5,454 nucleotides of DNA from Burkholderiales bacterium (GTDB lineage Bacteria; Pseudomonadota; Gammaproteobacteria; Burkholderiales; Burkholderiaceae_C), in the NCBI GenBank assembly GCA_011391855.1, contig JAABPT010000146.1, positions 1-5,454 of the forward strand. The letters are read 5' to 3'. Under the pieces are notes generated by a model. That model was not told the DNA's origin. It searched no databases and worked only from the letters and a program-made list of their open reading frames with translations. Each line of letters opens with the position of its first letter. Positions within the stretch are counted from its first letter, which is position 1. A program made the position numbers and the translations under genes. Shown piece by piece: positions 1 through 5,311 of this stretch.

Positions 1-529
1 CCGCGCGCACCGCCCCGGTGCCGCAGGGCCGTGCGCGGCGCCTTCTGCACATGGGTCGCGCGGTGGGCGAGATGGCGGCCGGCGCCGCCGCCGAGGGCAT
101 GGCGCGGCTGGCGCGGGGCGAGAACCTGGCGCTGTCGCAGCTGATGCTCACGCCCGGCAACGCGCGCCGGCTCGCCGAGCGGCTGTCGACGATGCGCGGC
201 GCGGTGATGAAGGCGGGCCAGCTGATGTCGATGGACGGCAAGGGCGTGCTGCCGCCGGCCTTTGCCGAATTGCTGGGCGGCCTGCGCGACCGCGCCCACC
301 ACATGCCGGCCACCCAGCTGGCCGAGGTGCTGGAGCGCGAATACGGCGCCGACTGGCACCGGCGTTTCCGCCGCCTCAGCTTCGAGCCGGTGGCCGCCGC
401 CTCCATCGGCCAGGTGCACCGCGCCGAGACTCACGACGGCCAGGTGCTGGCGCTGAAAATCCAGTACCCCGGCCGGCGTGCGCCAGAGCACGGCTGGATG
501 TCGGCGCGCTCTTCGGCGGCCACTTGTAG
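1..529 (+). pseudogene. AarF/ABC1/UbiB-family kinase, 5'-partial and internally truncated
   Basis: Members of this family are atypical protein-kinase-like ATPases; UbiB/Coq8 members support ubiquinone synthesis. The frame is already open at base 3, so the true start probably lies left of the window; an in-frame GTG sits at 18. Seen: the family KxGQ motif (MKAGQLMSMDG, about 204-236), the Ala-rich loop that replaces the kinase P-loop (AAASIGQVHRA, about 393-425) and the ATP-lysine motif (LALKIQYPG, about 447-473). Family similarity stops there. The catalytic loop and metal-binding DFG-like segment, which should follow over some 250 residues, are absent. The same frame runs on to a TGA at 750-752, but this tail is antisense to the DUF3429 gene and looks meaningless. 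In another frame, ARARLDVGALFGGHL then TAG (482-529) reads like a native C-terminus, ending 28 bases before the convergent DUF3429 stop. I infer an internal deletion that also shifts frame. No kinase activity is expected. Confidence 0.75.
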
Positions 530-557
530 CGCCGGCCTTCGAGTTCCCTATGCGCGG

Positions 558-1001
558 TCAGCCGGCCGCCGCGGCGACGAAGCAGCTCGTGCCTGCCACC
601 AGGCTCAGCCGCCAGCGCAAGCCCAGCCACGCCTGCAGCCCGTGCGCTGGATATACGCGGCGGTCGACCGCGTAACACAGCAGCAGCATCACGGCGTGGA
701 TCAAGAGGCCGTGGCGGGGTGGCAGCATCAACGCTGCCGCTGCCACGAGTGACGGCACCACGCCCCACAGAAACAGCCGCGGTGTGCCGTCGCGAAAACC
801 AATGCCCCAGTGGATGCCGCCGAGAAAGGAGACGATCACCGCCGCATAAGCCGAAAGCGCGGTTGCCGCGAGGGGCCGCGATTCGGGCGCCAGCAGCCAC
901 GTCAGTGCGGCGCCTGCCACGAATGGAATCAGCCCGCCGTAGCCGAGCCACAACGCGATCGGCACGGCTGGGGACGACGGCAGAGCACGCGTGTCGTTCA
1001 T
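558..1001 (-). CDS. DUF3429-family integral membrane protein
   Basis: This 147-aa inner-membrane protein belongs by appearance to the DUF3429 family, whose function is unknown. I see about five hydrophobic segments: roughly residues 15-37, 44-66, 75-92, 97-112 and 127-145. The stretch YAAVIVSFLGGIHWG in the second segment is the family hallmark. The later VDRRVYPAHGL followed by a Trp/Leu/Arg-rich stretch also fits. The length is normal and the end (CFVAAAAG) looks natural. The ATG start overlaps the stop of the upstream 135-aa membrane gene in the arrangement ATGA, which indicates translational coupling; a GAGG lies very close upstream. It is the last gene of the minus-strand run and converges on the broken kinase gene. 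The family assignment is recognition by eye. Confidence 0.85.
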   Translation of the reverse strand: MNDTRALPSSPAVPIALWLGYGGLIPFVAGAALTWLLAPESRPLAATALSAYAAVIVSFLGGIHWGIGFRDGTPRLFLWGVVPSLVAAAALMLPPRHGLLIHAVMLLLCYAVDRRVYPAHGLQAWLGLRWRLSLVAGTSCFVAAAAG

Positions 1002-1405
1002 CGCCTCACGCTGTCATCGCAGTGTCCACCGTCGGCACGGCGAACCACTCGATAATTACCAGGAGAGTCGTCGAAAGCGGCATCGGGCCGATCCGGCAGT
1101 GCATAGGCATCGGCCACGTACGCCGGGCCCTTCATCACCCTGACGATGAAGCACGCCAGGGCGAGTGTCAGCACCAGCGACCAGTGCAGCACGACGACAC
1201 CGAACATCGTGTAGTCCCACAACAGCAGTCCGCCGTCGCGGACGCCGGTCTCGGGAGTGGCCGGCGCCAGCCAGCGATTCACGACCGCGAGCAACAGCGG
1301 CAGCAGCGTTCCCCACAGCAGGACAGCCGGCAGGCGCCGCCAGACGAGCTGCTCCAATCCCGGCGCCGACCGCACAAAGCCGGGGAGCTTGTTGAACAGG
1401 TTCAC
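998..1405 (-). CDS. small two-helix membrane protein, conserved-hypothetical type
   Basis: A 135-aa protein with two clear hydrophobic helices, about residues 23-43 (from RRLPAVLLWG) and 67-92 (from YTMFGVVVLHWSLV). Between them is a short polar loop with many Pro, Thr and Gly. The charged C-terminal tail begins around VMKGPAYVADAYALPDRPDA. I chose the GTG at 1405 because it is the only usual start codon directly before the conserved-looking VNLFNKLPGF. A longer reading from 1627 covers the Cys-rich gene in another frame and looks like shadow sequence. No good ribosome binding site is visible, so the start is uncertain. The stop overlaps the DUF3429 start by four bases (ATGA), suggesting that the two membrane proteins are made together. 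I cannot name a function. It resembles uncharacterised betaproteobacterial proteins, but only from memory. Confidence 0.7.
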   Translation of the reverse strand: MNLFNKLPGFVRSAPGLEQLVWRRLPAVLLWGTLLPLLLAVVNRWLAPATPETGVRDGGLLLWDYTMFGVVVLHWSLVLTLALACFIVRVMKGPAYVADAYALPDRPDAAFDDSPGNYRVVRRADGGHCDDSVRR

Positions 1406-1448
1406 GATGAGAGCGCCATGGTTGAGCCAAGTCCCGGCCGGCTGCAGG

Positions 1449-1631
1449 TCATGGCTCGCTCCGGGTGCGCGGGCGCGGCGGCTCGACCACATCGGCCCGA
1501 CCGGGACCCTCGGCCTGCTGCAGTGGTGGGTGGACCATCTTCTGGCCATCCCATTGTTGGCCACACCAGCAGCGGCCTTCGTTGTCGATGATGCAGGTGC
1601 CGCTGCCGCAGCAACGCAGGTCTTCATTCAT
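1449..1631 (-). CDS. small Cys-rich protein, possible metal binder
   Basis: A 60-aa soluble protein with five cysteines near its N-terminus: C7, C8, C13, C21 and C23, in the pattern CC-x4-C-x7-CxC. The segment reads RCCGSGTCIIDNEGRC then WCGQQWDGQKM. Cysteines clustered this way suggest a small zinc or iron site, or a redox knuckle; this is inference. The C-terminal third is Pro/Arg/Glu-rich and looks disordered. The ATG at 1631 is chosen over an in-frame one at 1715 because GGGAG lies six bases before it and the upstream 28 residues are low quality. It resembles short uncharacterised proteobacterial proteins beginning MNxxLRCC. It lies 43 bases upstream of the two-helix membrane gene on the same strand and is probably co-transcribed with it. 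Confidence 0.7.
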   Translation of the reverse strand: MNEDLRCCGSGTCIIDNEGRCWCGQQWDGQKMVHPPLQQAEGPGRADVVEPPRPRTRSEP

Positions 1632-1637
1632 TTGAAA

Positions 1638-1642
1638 CTCCC
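1638..1642 (-). promoter_or_regulatory. ribosome binding site of the Cys-rich gene
   Basis: GGGAG on the minus strand ends six bases before the ATG at 1631-1629. This spacing decides the start of the 60-aa protein. Confidence 0.6.
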
Positions 1643-1668
1643 GGGTGTCGCTTCCAGTCGATTCACGG

Positions 1669-1794
1669 CTATCCCACGAACGGCCGCACGGAGGTGAAGC
1701 CGCCGCCCACCGCAATCACCTGCCCGGTCACGCGGGCCGCACCGTCGCCAAGCAGCCAGGCCATTACCTCGACCATCTGGTTCGCCGTCTGGAG
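1669..1794 (-). pseudogene. short-chain dehydrogenase/reductase, C-terminal remnant
   Basis: Only the last 41 or so residues of an SDR-family NAD(P)-dependent oxidoreductase remain. Seen: a helix MVEVMAWLLGDGAARV, then TGQVIAVGGGFTSVRP, then two or three residues and a stop. The TGQxIxVDGG element is a standard SDR C-terminal signature; here the usual Asp is Gly (VGGG). A complete SDR is about 250 residues, so the Rossmann nucleotide-binding half, the Ser and the YxxxK catalytic residues are all missing. Upstream the frame stays open but becomes Arg-rich shadow sequence. An ATG at 1811 in another frame (reading MSDAVIS) could be the original 5' end of the same gene, implying an internal deletion, but that is speculative. 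The fragment should be inactive. Confidence 0.7.
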
Positions 1795-1850
1795 ATCACG
1801 GCATCGCTCATGCAGTCGAAATGATCGTCGGTGACCAGCCAGCCAGACGC

Positions 1851-2165
1851 TCAGCCCCGCTTGCGGAACACCACCACGTGTTGCCAGGGCAGCGTGCTCA
1901 CGGTGCGCTCCCAGTGCAGCGAGAAGACGGCGGCCTCGCTCTTGATCTGCGCCTCGCTCATCTTGTGCAGCGGCTTGATCGGTACGCGCGGGTCCTCGGC
2001 CTTGTACTCGACGAAGACGACACGGCCGCCGGGCTTCAGGGCCTTCATCACGCTGGCCATCACCTCGTACGGGTAGGCCAGTTCGTGATGAACGTCCACC
2101 ATGACCGCCAGGTCCACGGAACCGGCGGGCAGCCTGACGTCGTCGACCGCGCCGAGCGAAGGTAC
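1851..2165 (-). pseudogene. class I SAM-dependent methyltransferase, C-terminal remnant
   Basis: The readable part begins near DDVRLPAGSVDLAVMVDVHH and continues ELAYPYEVMASVMKALKPGG, then RVVFVEYKAEDPRVPIKPLH, ending QHVVVFRKRG. These are motifs IV to VI of a class I methyltransferase: the VD-HE after strand 4, the LKPGG loop and the VVFVEY strand. The N-terminal part with the SAM-binding GxGxG motif, normally about 100-140 residues, is missing, so SAM binding is not expected. A GTG at 2117 could initiate an 88-aa product, but it lies inside strand 4 and is unlikely to be native. The reading frame is the same as that of the SOUL gene and is separated from it by that gene's TGA. The C-terminus and stop look natural. 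Confidence 0.75.
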
Positions 2166-2186
2166 CCCACCGGAAGACCAAGCGCT

Positions 2187-2795
2187 TCACCGCAGCGCCA
2201 GCCAGATTTCGTTGCGGCGCATGAACCACGGCGTCATGGGGCCGTTGTAGCGCGCCAGGACCGGCTGGCCTTCTGTGGCGAGATCGGCGGCAGCCAGGGC
2301 TGTCTGCAACTTGCCCAGATGTTCGTCGTAGTTGGCCTGCGACCAGGTGCCGGAGTAGCGGATGGCCGCGCGCAGAGCCGGGGGCTCCTCGCGCAGGCGC
2401 ACCCGCGGGTCCAGCGGCTCTGGCGCAGTCGCCAGCGTCACGCCCTTGGGCAACACGAACTGCACCCGGATGCCCCCGGCCACCGCGCCTTGCGTCACCG
2501 GGGCGGTCATCTCCAGCGTCACGGGTTCGGCGCTTTGTGTCACGGGTGCCGTCATCTCCAGCTTCCGCTGACCTTTGTTCTTGCCGAAGATGTAGCCGGC
2601 CAAGATGGGAAAGGCCTGATTGCCGGCATCGGCGGCAGTGGCGTCCAAGACCACCTCTGCCACCACGTAGGCCGCGTAGCGGCGCAGTTCGATCTGCTCG
2701 CCGATCTGTCGAACGACGTCGTAGGTGGGTTCCTTGATGGCCTGGCTCACAGGGGGTGTCAAGGCCATCAAAAACAGCAGCGCAAGTCGAAACAT
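2187..2795 (-). CDS. SOUL-family haem-binding protein, probably exported
   Basis: A 202-aa protein of the SOUL/HEBP family, whose members bind haem or related tetrapyrroles; the bacterial role is largely unknown. The N-terminus MFRLALLFLMALTPPVSQA looks like a signal peptide cleaved after SQA, placing the mature protein in the periplasm. The family core is clear: YDVVRQIGEQIELRRYAAYV (about 25-44), FPILAGYIFGKNKGQRKLEM (about 62-81), two copies of EMTAPVTQ 15 residues apart (about 80-102), and the C-terminal YNGPMTPWFMRRNEIWLALR. Double MTAPV motifs are usual in bacterial members. Length is normal and no internal damage is visible. The ATG at 2795 is supported by the signal peptide; no clear ribosome binding site precedes it. 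The stop is followed directly, in frame, by the methyltransferase remnant. Confidence 0.9.
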   Translation of the reverse strand: MFRLALLFLMALTPPVSQAIKEPTYDVVRQIGEQIELRRYAAYVVAEVVLDATAADAGNQAFPILAGYIFGKNKGQRKLEMTAPVTQSAEPVTLEMTAPVTQGAVAGGIRVQFVLPKGVTLATAPEPLDPRVRLREEPPALRAAIRYSGTWSQANYDEHLGKLQTALAAADLATEGQPVLARYNGPMTPWFMRRNEIWLALR

Positions 2796-2986
2796 GCAAC
2801 AGAGCTTACGGGTGCCGGTCCTTGGCGCGCTGGCGAAGGGTCTTCGCGACGCGGCAGTCGCTCATGCGCGGCCCGGTCGGCGGTACGCGGAACGCGCTAC
2901 ATTTTCCTCGACCGGGCCGAGCGGGCCTGCCGTATCGGGCCGGTTGCCTCGAACGCCCAGGCCCGCAAGCGCTCCGTTTGACCTAT

Positions 2987-2992
2987 GGGTGG
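2987..2992 (+). promoter_or_regulatory. putative ribosome binding site of the 111-aa ORF
   Basis: GGGTGG lies six bases before the ATG at 2999. It is an imperfect Shine-Dalgarno match, but it supports this start over the upstream ones. Confidence 0.35.
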
Positions 2993-2998
2993 CTCATC

Positions 2999-3334
2999 AT
3001 GCTTGTCTATGTGATCGACCTCTCCTTGCATTTCAATGCTCACCTCGTGCCGTGGGAAGACTGGTGCAGGAACGCCCCAAGTGACCCAGCTTGCGTATCC
3101 GTCGACGCCACAACCTTTAGACAGGCCATCGAAGCCTTCTGGGCCTCGACGGGTTGCACGGCAACTCTGACATCGACACGCAAACGCAGGTGTCTTGGCC
3201 TGCTCGGAAGCTACGACGCATTGACCGATCTCGAGGCCACCATCATCCGTGGTCGCCGACGCGTTGTCGTGAGGAACGTAGACGAGCCGCTGCAAGCGGG
3301 CGATGTGATTGCCCTGGATGGGAGGTTCTGCTAG
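2999..3334 (+). CDS. hypothetical protein, 111 aa, atypical codon use
   Basis: I do not recognise this protein. The chosen ATG at 2999 has GGGTGG six bases upstream; the open frame extends further left but is low-quality there. The sequence starts MLVYVIDLSLHFNAHLVPWE, holds five cysteines (including the last residue) and has an Arg-rich centre (TSTRKRRC). It ends with a beta-rich stretch, ATIIRGRRRVVVRNVDEPLQ followed by AGDVIALDGRFC. No signal peptide or confident membrane helix is seen. About one third of its codons end in A or T, including AGA and several AGG. The LanC-like and SOUL genes use mostly G/C-ending codons. This hints at recent acquisition or at a spurious ORF. It is divergent from the SOUL gene and convergent with the LanC-like gene, so it is transcriptionally isolated. 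Confidence 0.45.
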   Translation: MLVYVIDLSLHFNAHLVPWEDWCRNAPSDPACVSVDATTFRQAIEAFWASTGCTATLTSTRKRRCLGLLGSYDALTDLEATIIRGRRRVVVRNVDEPLQAGDVIALDGRFC

Positions 3335-3561
3335 ACCCGGCGCCCATATGACTGCTGTGAGGACCGCGATCTCGATCGGCCTACGGCGGCCCTGGGTCGG
3401 TAGTCCCTGTTCCTGTCCGGCAAGAGCTGCCGGTGGCTCAGCCTGGCCTGCTTGATCCCGTTTTGCACCGAATCACGGGTGTCGGGGCCCGGACCTGGTG
3501 CCAGATGCCGCCAATCCAGTGGCAGCAGTGGCAGTCGGTGCACTGCCGTCAAACGGCTCGG
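3335..3561. other. convergent intergenic region with a weak hairpin
   Basis: This 227-bp gap lies between the ends of the 111-aa ORF and the LanC-like gene. It holds a 6-bp inverted repeat with a 5-base loop (CCGGCA at 3417-3422, TGCCGG at 3428-3433) without a T-tract, so it is at best a weak bidirectional terminator. It also holds a tandem 9-bp repeat (CAGTGGCAG at 3517-3525 and 3526-3534). A 73-residue minus-strand reading across it is Arg-rich and unconvincing. I see no RNA gene here. Confidence 0.4.
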
Positions 3562-4794
3562 TCAGAAGCAGTCCAACGTCGGGAACCCAGGTCGGCCGCT
3601 GATGCAGTCCCACAGCACACAGGCCATGCCCAGGTCGCCCGTCCACAGCGTGTGGCGGCCCTGGCCGTGCGCAGTGCGTTCCTGTTCCACTTGCACGATG
3701 CCGTGCATCGCAAAGGCCCGGGCCCGGGCAAGCCAGCGCTCGTCGCCAAAGCGGGCAAACAGGTGAAGGAACGCATGGGCATTGCCGGCCGTGCCGTGGC
3801 AGAAGGCCACGCCCTTGGCCAGCGGGCCGGCGCGCCAGGTCAGCTCACCGGCCTGCAGCAGCAACAGGTCCCAGGCCTCGGTGTCGGGCACGCTGCGCGG
3901 CAGCGGCGCCAGGCGGCAGACGATGCCTGCGGCGCCGTGGCAGTCCTGAACCAGCGGCGGCTTGTTCTGGGGTGAAGGCGGCGGCACTCGCGGCCACCAG
4001 TTCAAGCAGTCGCCGTCGCGCAGAGCGGTGGCTTGCAGGAAGGCCAGCGCACGCCCCGCGAACGCATCGCGCATTTCATGCGTGATGAAGGCCGCGCCGC
4101 GCACCGCGGGGTAGACGTTGCCGACGAAGCCGTGGCCGGCGCCGATCAGCGTCTCGACACGGCCGTAGAGGTTCTGCACCCAACCCCAGGTGCCGCCAGC
4201 GGCCTCGATGGGCTCCATCTCGTCCCACAGTGTCTGCACTGCGCGCTGCACCAGCGCGGCCCAGCGGGCCTCGCCGGTGTGTTCGGCCATCGCGATGGCC
4301 GCCAGCACACTGCCCGACGAGCCCCAGAGCTGCTCGCGCACGGGGTTGTACAGATTGCCTTCCACCACCTCGAAAAGGCGCCGCGCCACGGTGGCGTCGC
4401 GCGTGAGCTTCCATTCCAGCAACCGCAGGCCCGACTCGCCGATCAGGAACGCGGCCGTGCCATGCCGGCTGTCGGCCAGCGCCGCGACTTGCCGCGCCGC
4501 CAGACCCGCCACGAAGCTGCGGAAGTCCCAGCGCTTGTGGATCGCGCCGGCTTGCGCCAGGTGCTCGAGCGCCCAGATTGCGCCGCCCGCGCCGCCGTAC
4601 AGCTCACACAGCGGCTCGCCGGGCGGGCCGCCGTCCTCGCGCGGGTGCGCGCGCCAGCCGCGGGCGGGGTCGAAGTCGGTCAGCGCCACGGTCACCCAGC
4701 GCTCGATGGCCGCCAGCGCAGCGCCTTCGCTCCATGCGTCGCCGGCCAGCGGTTCGTGGCGTTCGGGTCCGTACAGCACCGTGCTCGTCGTCAC
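3562..4794 (-). CDS. LanC-like (lanthionine synthetase C-like) zinc protein
   Basis: A complete 410-aa member of the LanC/LanCL superfamily. Bacterial LanC cyclases add cysteine thiols to dehydrated Ser/Thr in peptides; eukaryotic LanCL proteins add glutathione to such residues. Seven GxxG-type loops of the alpha-toroid are visible: YGGAGG (66-71), LIGESG (117-122), LWGSSG (156-161), GAGHGFVGN (218-226), QDCHGAAG (283-290), FCHGTAGN (331-338) and WTGDLG (384-389). The zinc ligands expected from NisC and LanCL1 are present: C285, C332 and H333. H221 matches the conserved His of the GxxHG motif. Asp replaces the usual Trp before C285. The start is GTG with GAGGAG six bases upstream, and the C-terminus (FPTLDCF) looks complete. 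No dehydratase (LanB/LanM), protease, transporter or precursor is encoded nearby, so it appears to act alone, probably in the cytosol. Its substrate is unknown; a catalytic role is inferred from the intact zinc site. Confidence 0.9.
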   Translation of the reverse strand: MTTSTVLYGPERHEPLAGDAWSEGAALAAIERWVTVALTDFDPARGWRAHPREDGGPPGEPLCELYGGAGGAIWALEHLAQAGAIHKRWDFRSFVAGLAARQVAALADSRHGTAAFLIGESGLRLLEWKLTRDATVARRLFEVVEGNLYNPVREQLWGSSGSVLAAIAMAEHTGEARWAALVQRAVQTLWDEMEPIEAAGGTWGWVQNLYGRVETLIGAGHGFVGNVYPAVRGAAFITHEMRDAFAGRALAFLQATALRDGDCLNWWPRVPPPSPQNKPPLVQDCHGAAGIVCRLAPLPRSVPDTEAWDLLLLQAGELTWRAGPLAKGVAFCHGTAGNAHAFLHLFARFGDERWLARARAFAMHGIVQVEQERTAHGQGRHTLWTGDLGMACVLWDCISGRPGFPTLDCF

Positions 4795-4800
4795 TTTCGT

Positions 4801-4806
4801 CTCCTC
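4801..4806 (-). promoter_or_regulatory. ribosome binding site of the LanC-like gene
   Basis: GAGGAG on the minus strand lies six bases before the GTG at 4794. It is a strong match at ideal spacing and fixes the GTG start. Confidence 0.75.
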
Positions 4807-4941
4807 GCACTACACCTTCGCGCCGCGGGGGTTGCTCAACGCCGACTGCGGACAACTGTAGCTGCTGGGTCGCGATCCCGGTCTGCAAACGTTGAAGCAG
4901 CAGCCGCACACTGGCAAGGCTGCAACATCAGCAGCTGCTCA

Positions 4942-4962
4942 GAAACCGGCCATCAGGCCGGC
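4942..4962 (-). terminator. possible Rho-independent terminator
   Basis: On the minus strand CCGGCC, loop TGAT, GGCCGG is followed by TTTCT. The 6-bp all-G/C stem can extend by one G-U pair, and the short T-run is weak. It lies about 97 bases past the 83-aa membrane gene and about 150 bases before the LanC-like start, so it could separate the two transcripts. Confidence 0.4.
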
Positions 4963-5019
4963 AAGGTCGCTGGCGCGTGGATGACCGCTGTGGGCCAGAG
5001 ACCGTGAGTTCAAGGCAGG

Positions 5020-5034
5020 GCTGCCACCGGCAGC
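5020..5034 (-). terminator. hairpin just after the 83-aa membrane gene
   Basis: GCTGCC and GGCAGC form a 6-bp stem with a 3-base loop, 24 bases beyond the stop at 5059. No T-tract follows. It may assist termination or protect the mRNA 3' end. An overlapping GCAGC/GCTGC pairing could compete with it. Confidence 0.25.
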
Positions 5035-5058
5035 AACTGCTGCGCAGCGATCGACACC

Positions 5059-5310
5059 CTACATCGGCTGCACGCGCTGCCGGTGGTCGCCCACGTTGTC
5101 GCCTTGAATGCGCGGCGAGCGAGTGCCGCGGATTTCATCGACCTTGCGATCGGCCTCGGCGCCGGTCAGGGCCAGCACCTCGACGGCGGTTTCGTGTTCG
5201 AAGGCGTGTGACTTGTCGGTGTTGCGATAGTGGCGGTGCATGGCCCAATAAAAACCGACGGCGCTGGCTGGGCCCAGGGCCAGCAGGAAGAGGATGGCGT
5301 CGCTGTCCAT
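5059..5310 (-). CDS. small single-helix membrane protein, conserved-hypothetical type
   Basis: An 83-aa protein with one N-terminal transmembrane helix (about residues 4-24, DAILFLLALGPASAVGFYWA), then a basic, His-rich juxtamembrane stretch (MHRHYRNTDKSHAFEHET). The hydrophilic tail contains DRKVDEIRGTRSPRIQGDNV. A single anchor followed by a polar domain suggests an inner-membrane protein with its tail in the cytoplasm (positive-inside). The ATG at 5310 is chosen because GGAG lies seven bases upstream and the helix starts directly after; a frame extension to 5370 adds an unconvincing Arg/Cys-rich leader. I recall similar uncharacterised proteins in Burkholderiales but know no function. It starts one base after a possible upstream ORF and is probably coupled to it. 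Confidence 0.7.
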   Translation of the reverse strand: MDSDAILFLLALGPASAVGFYWAMHRHYRNTDKSHAFEHETAVEVLALTGAEADRKVDEIRGTRSPRIQGDNVGDHRQRVQPM

Positions 5311-5311
5311 G

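Larger units (their letters stand above)
4795..5058. other. intergenic leader region of the LanC-like gene
   Basis: This 264-bp stretch holds the ribosome binding site and the two hairpins listed separately. I checked the minus strand for a short peptide with a Ser/Thr/Cys-rich core that could be a lanthipeptide precursor and saw none with a convincing start. No clear -35/-10 pair stands out. Confidence 0.45.

Noticed and set aside
719..1591. 290-residue plus-strand open frame
   Set aside because: It is antisense to three minus-strand genes that have membrane helices, overlaps and start signals. The translation is Arg/His/Gln-rich.
2181..2795. Duplicated EMTAPVTQ motif in the SOUL protein as a recent internal duplication
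   Set aside because: Two MTAPV-type motifs are normal in bacterial SOUL proteins, so this is a family property and not a local event.
1669..2799. Continuous 376-residue minus-strand open frame through the SOUL and methyltransferase regions
   Set aside because: It is Arg/Gly-rich shadow sequence in a different frame from both genes. Only its last 41 residues (the SDR remnant) look real.
2806..2865. 19-residue minus-strand mini-ORF (MSDCRVAKTLRQ...) upstream of the SOUL start
   Set aside because: It could be a leader peptide, but there is no ribosome binding site or attenuator-like hairpin to support it.
1821..2981. 386-residue plus-strand open frame
   Set aside because: It is antisense to SOUL and the methyltransferase remnant, with low-complexity His/Gln/Arg composition and no domain. 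High GC makes long chance frames common.
3517..3534. Tandem 9-bp repeat CAGTGGCAG
   Set aside because: Only two copies, no spacer and no further copies are present. It is not a CRISPR array or iteron set.
3331..3552. 73-residue minus-strand ORF downstream of the LanC-like gene
   Set aside because: It has an Arg/Ser-rich composition, no ribosome binding site and no recognisable motif.
4033..5007. 324-residue plus-strand open frame
   Set aside because: It is antisense to the well-supported LanC-like gene, and its composition is typical of a complementary-strand shadow.
4795..5058. Search for a lanthipeptide precursor upstream of the LanC-like gene
   Set aside because: No short ORF with a credible start and a Ser/Thr/Cys-rich C-terminal core was seen.
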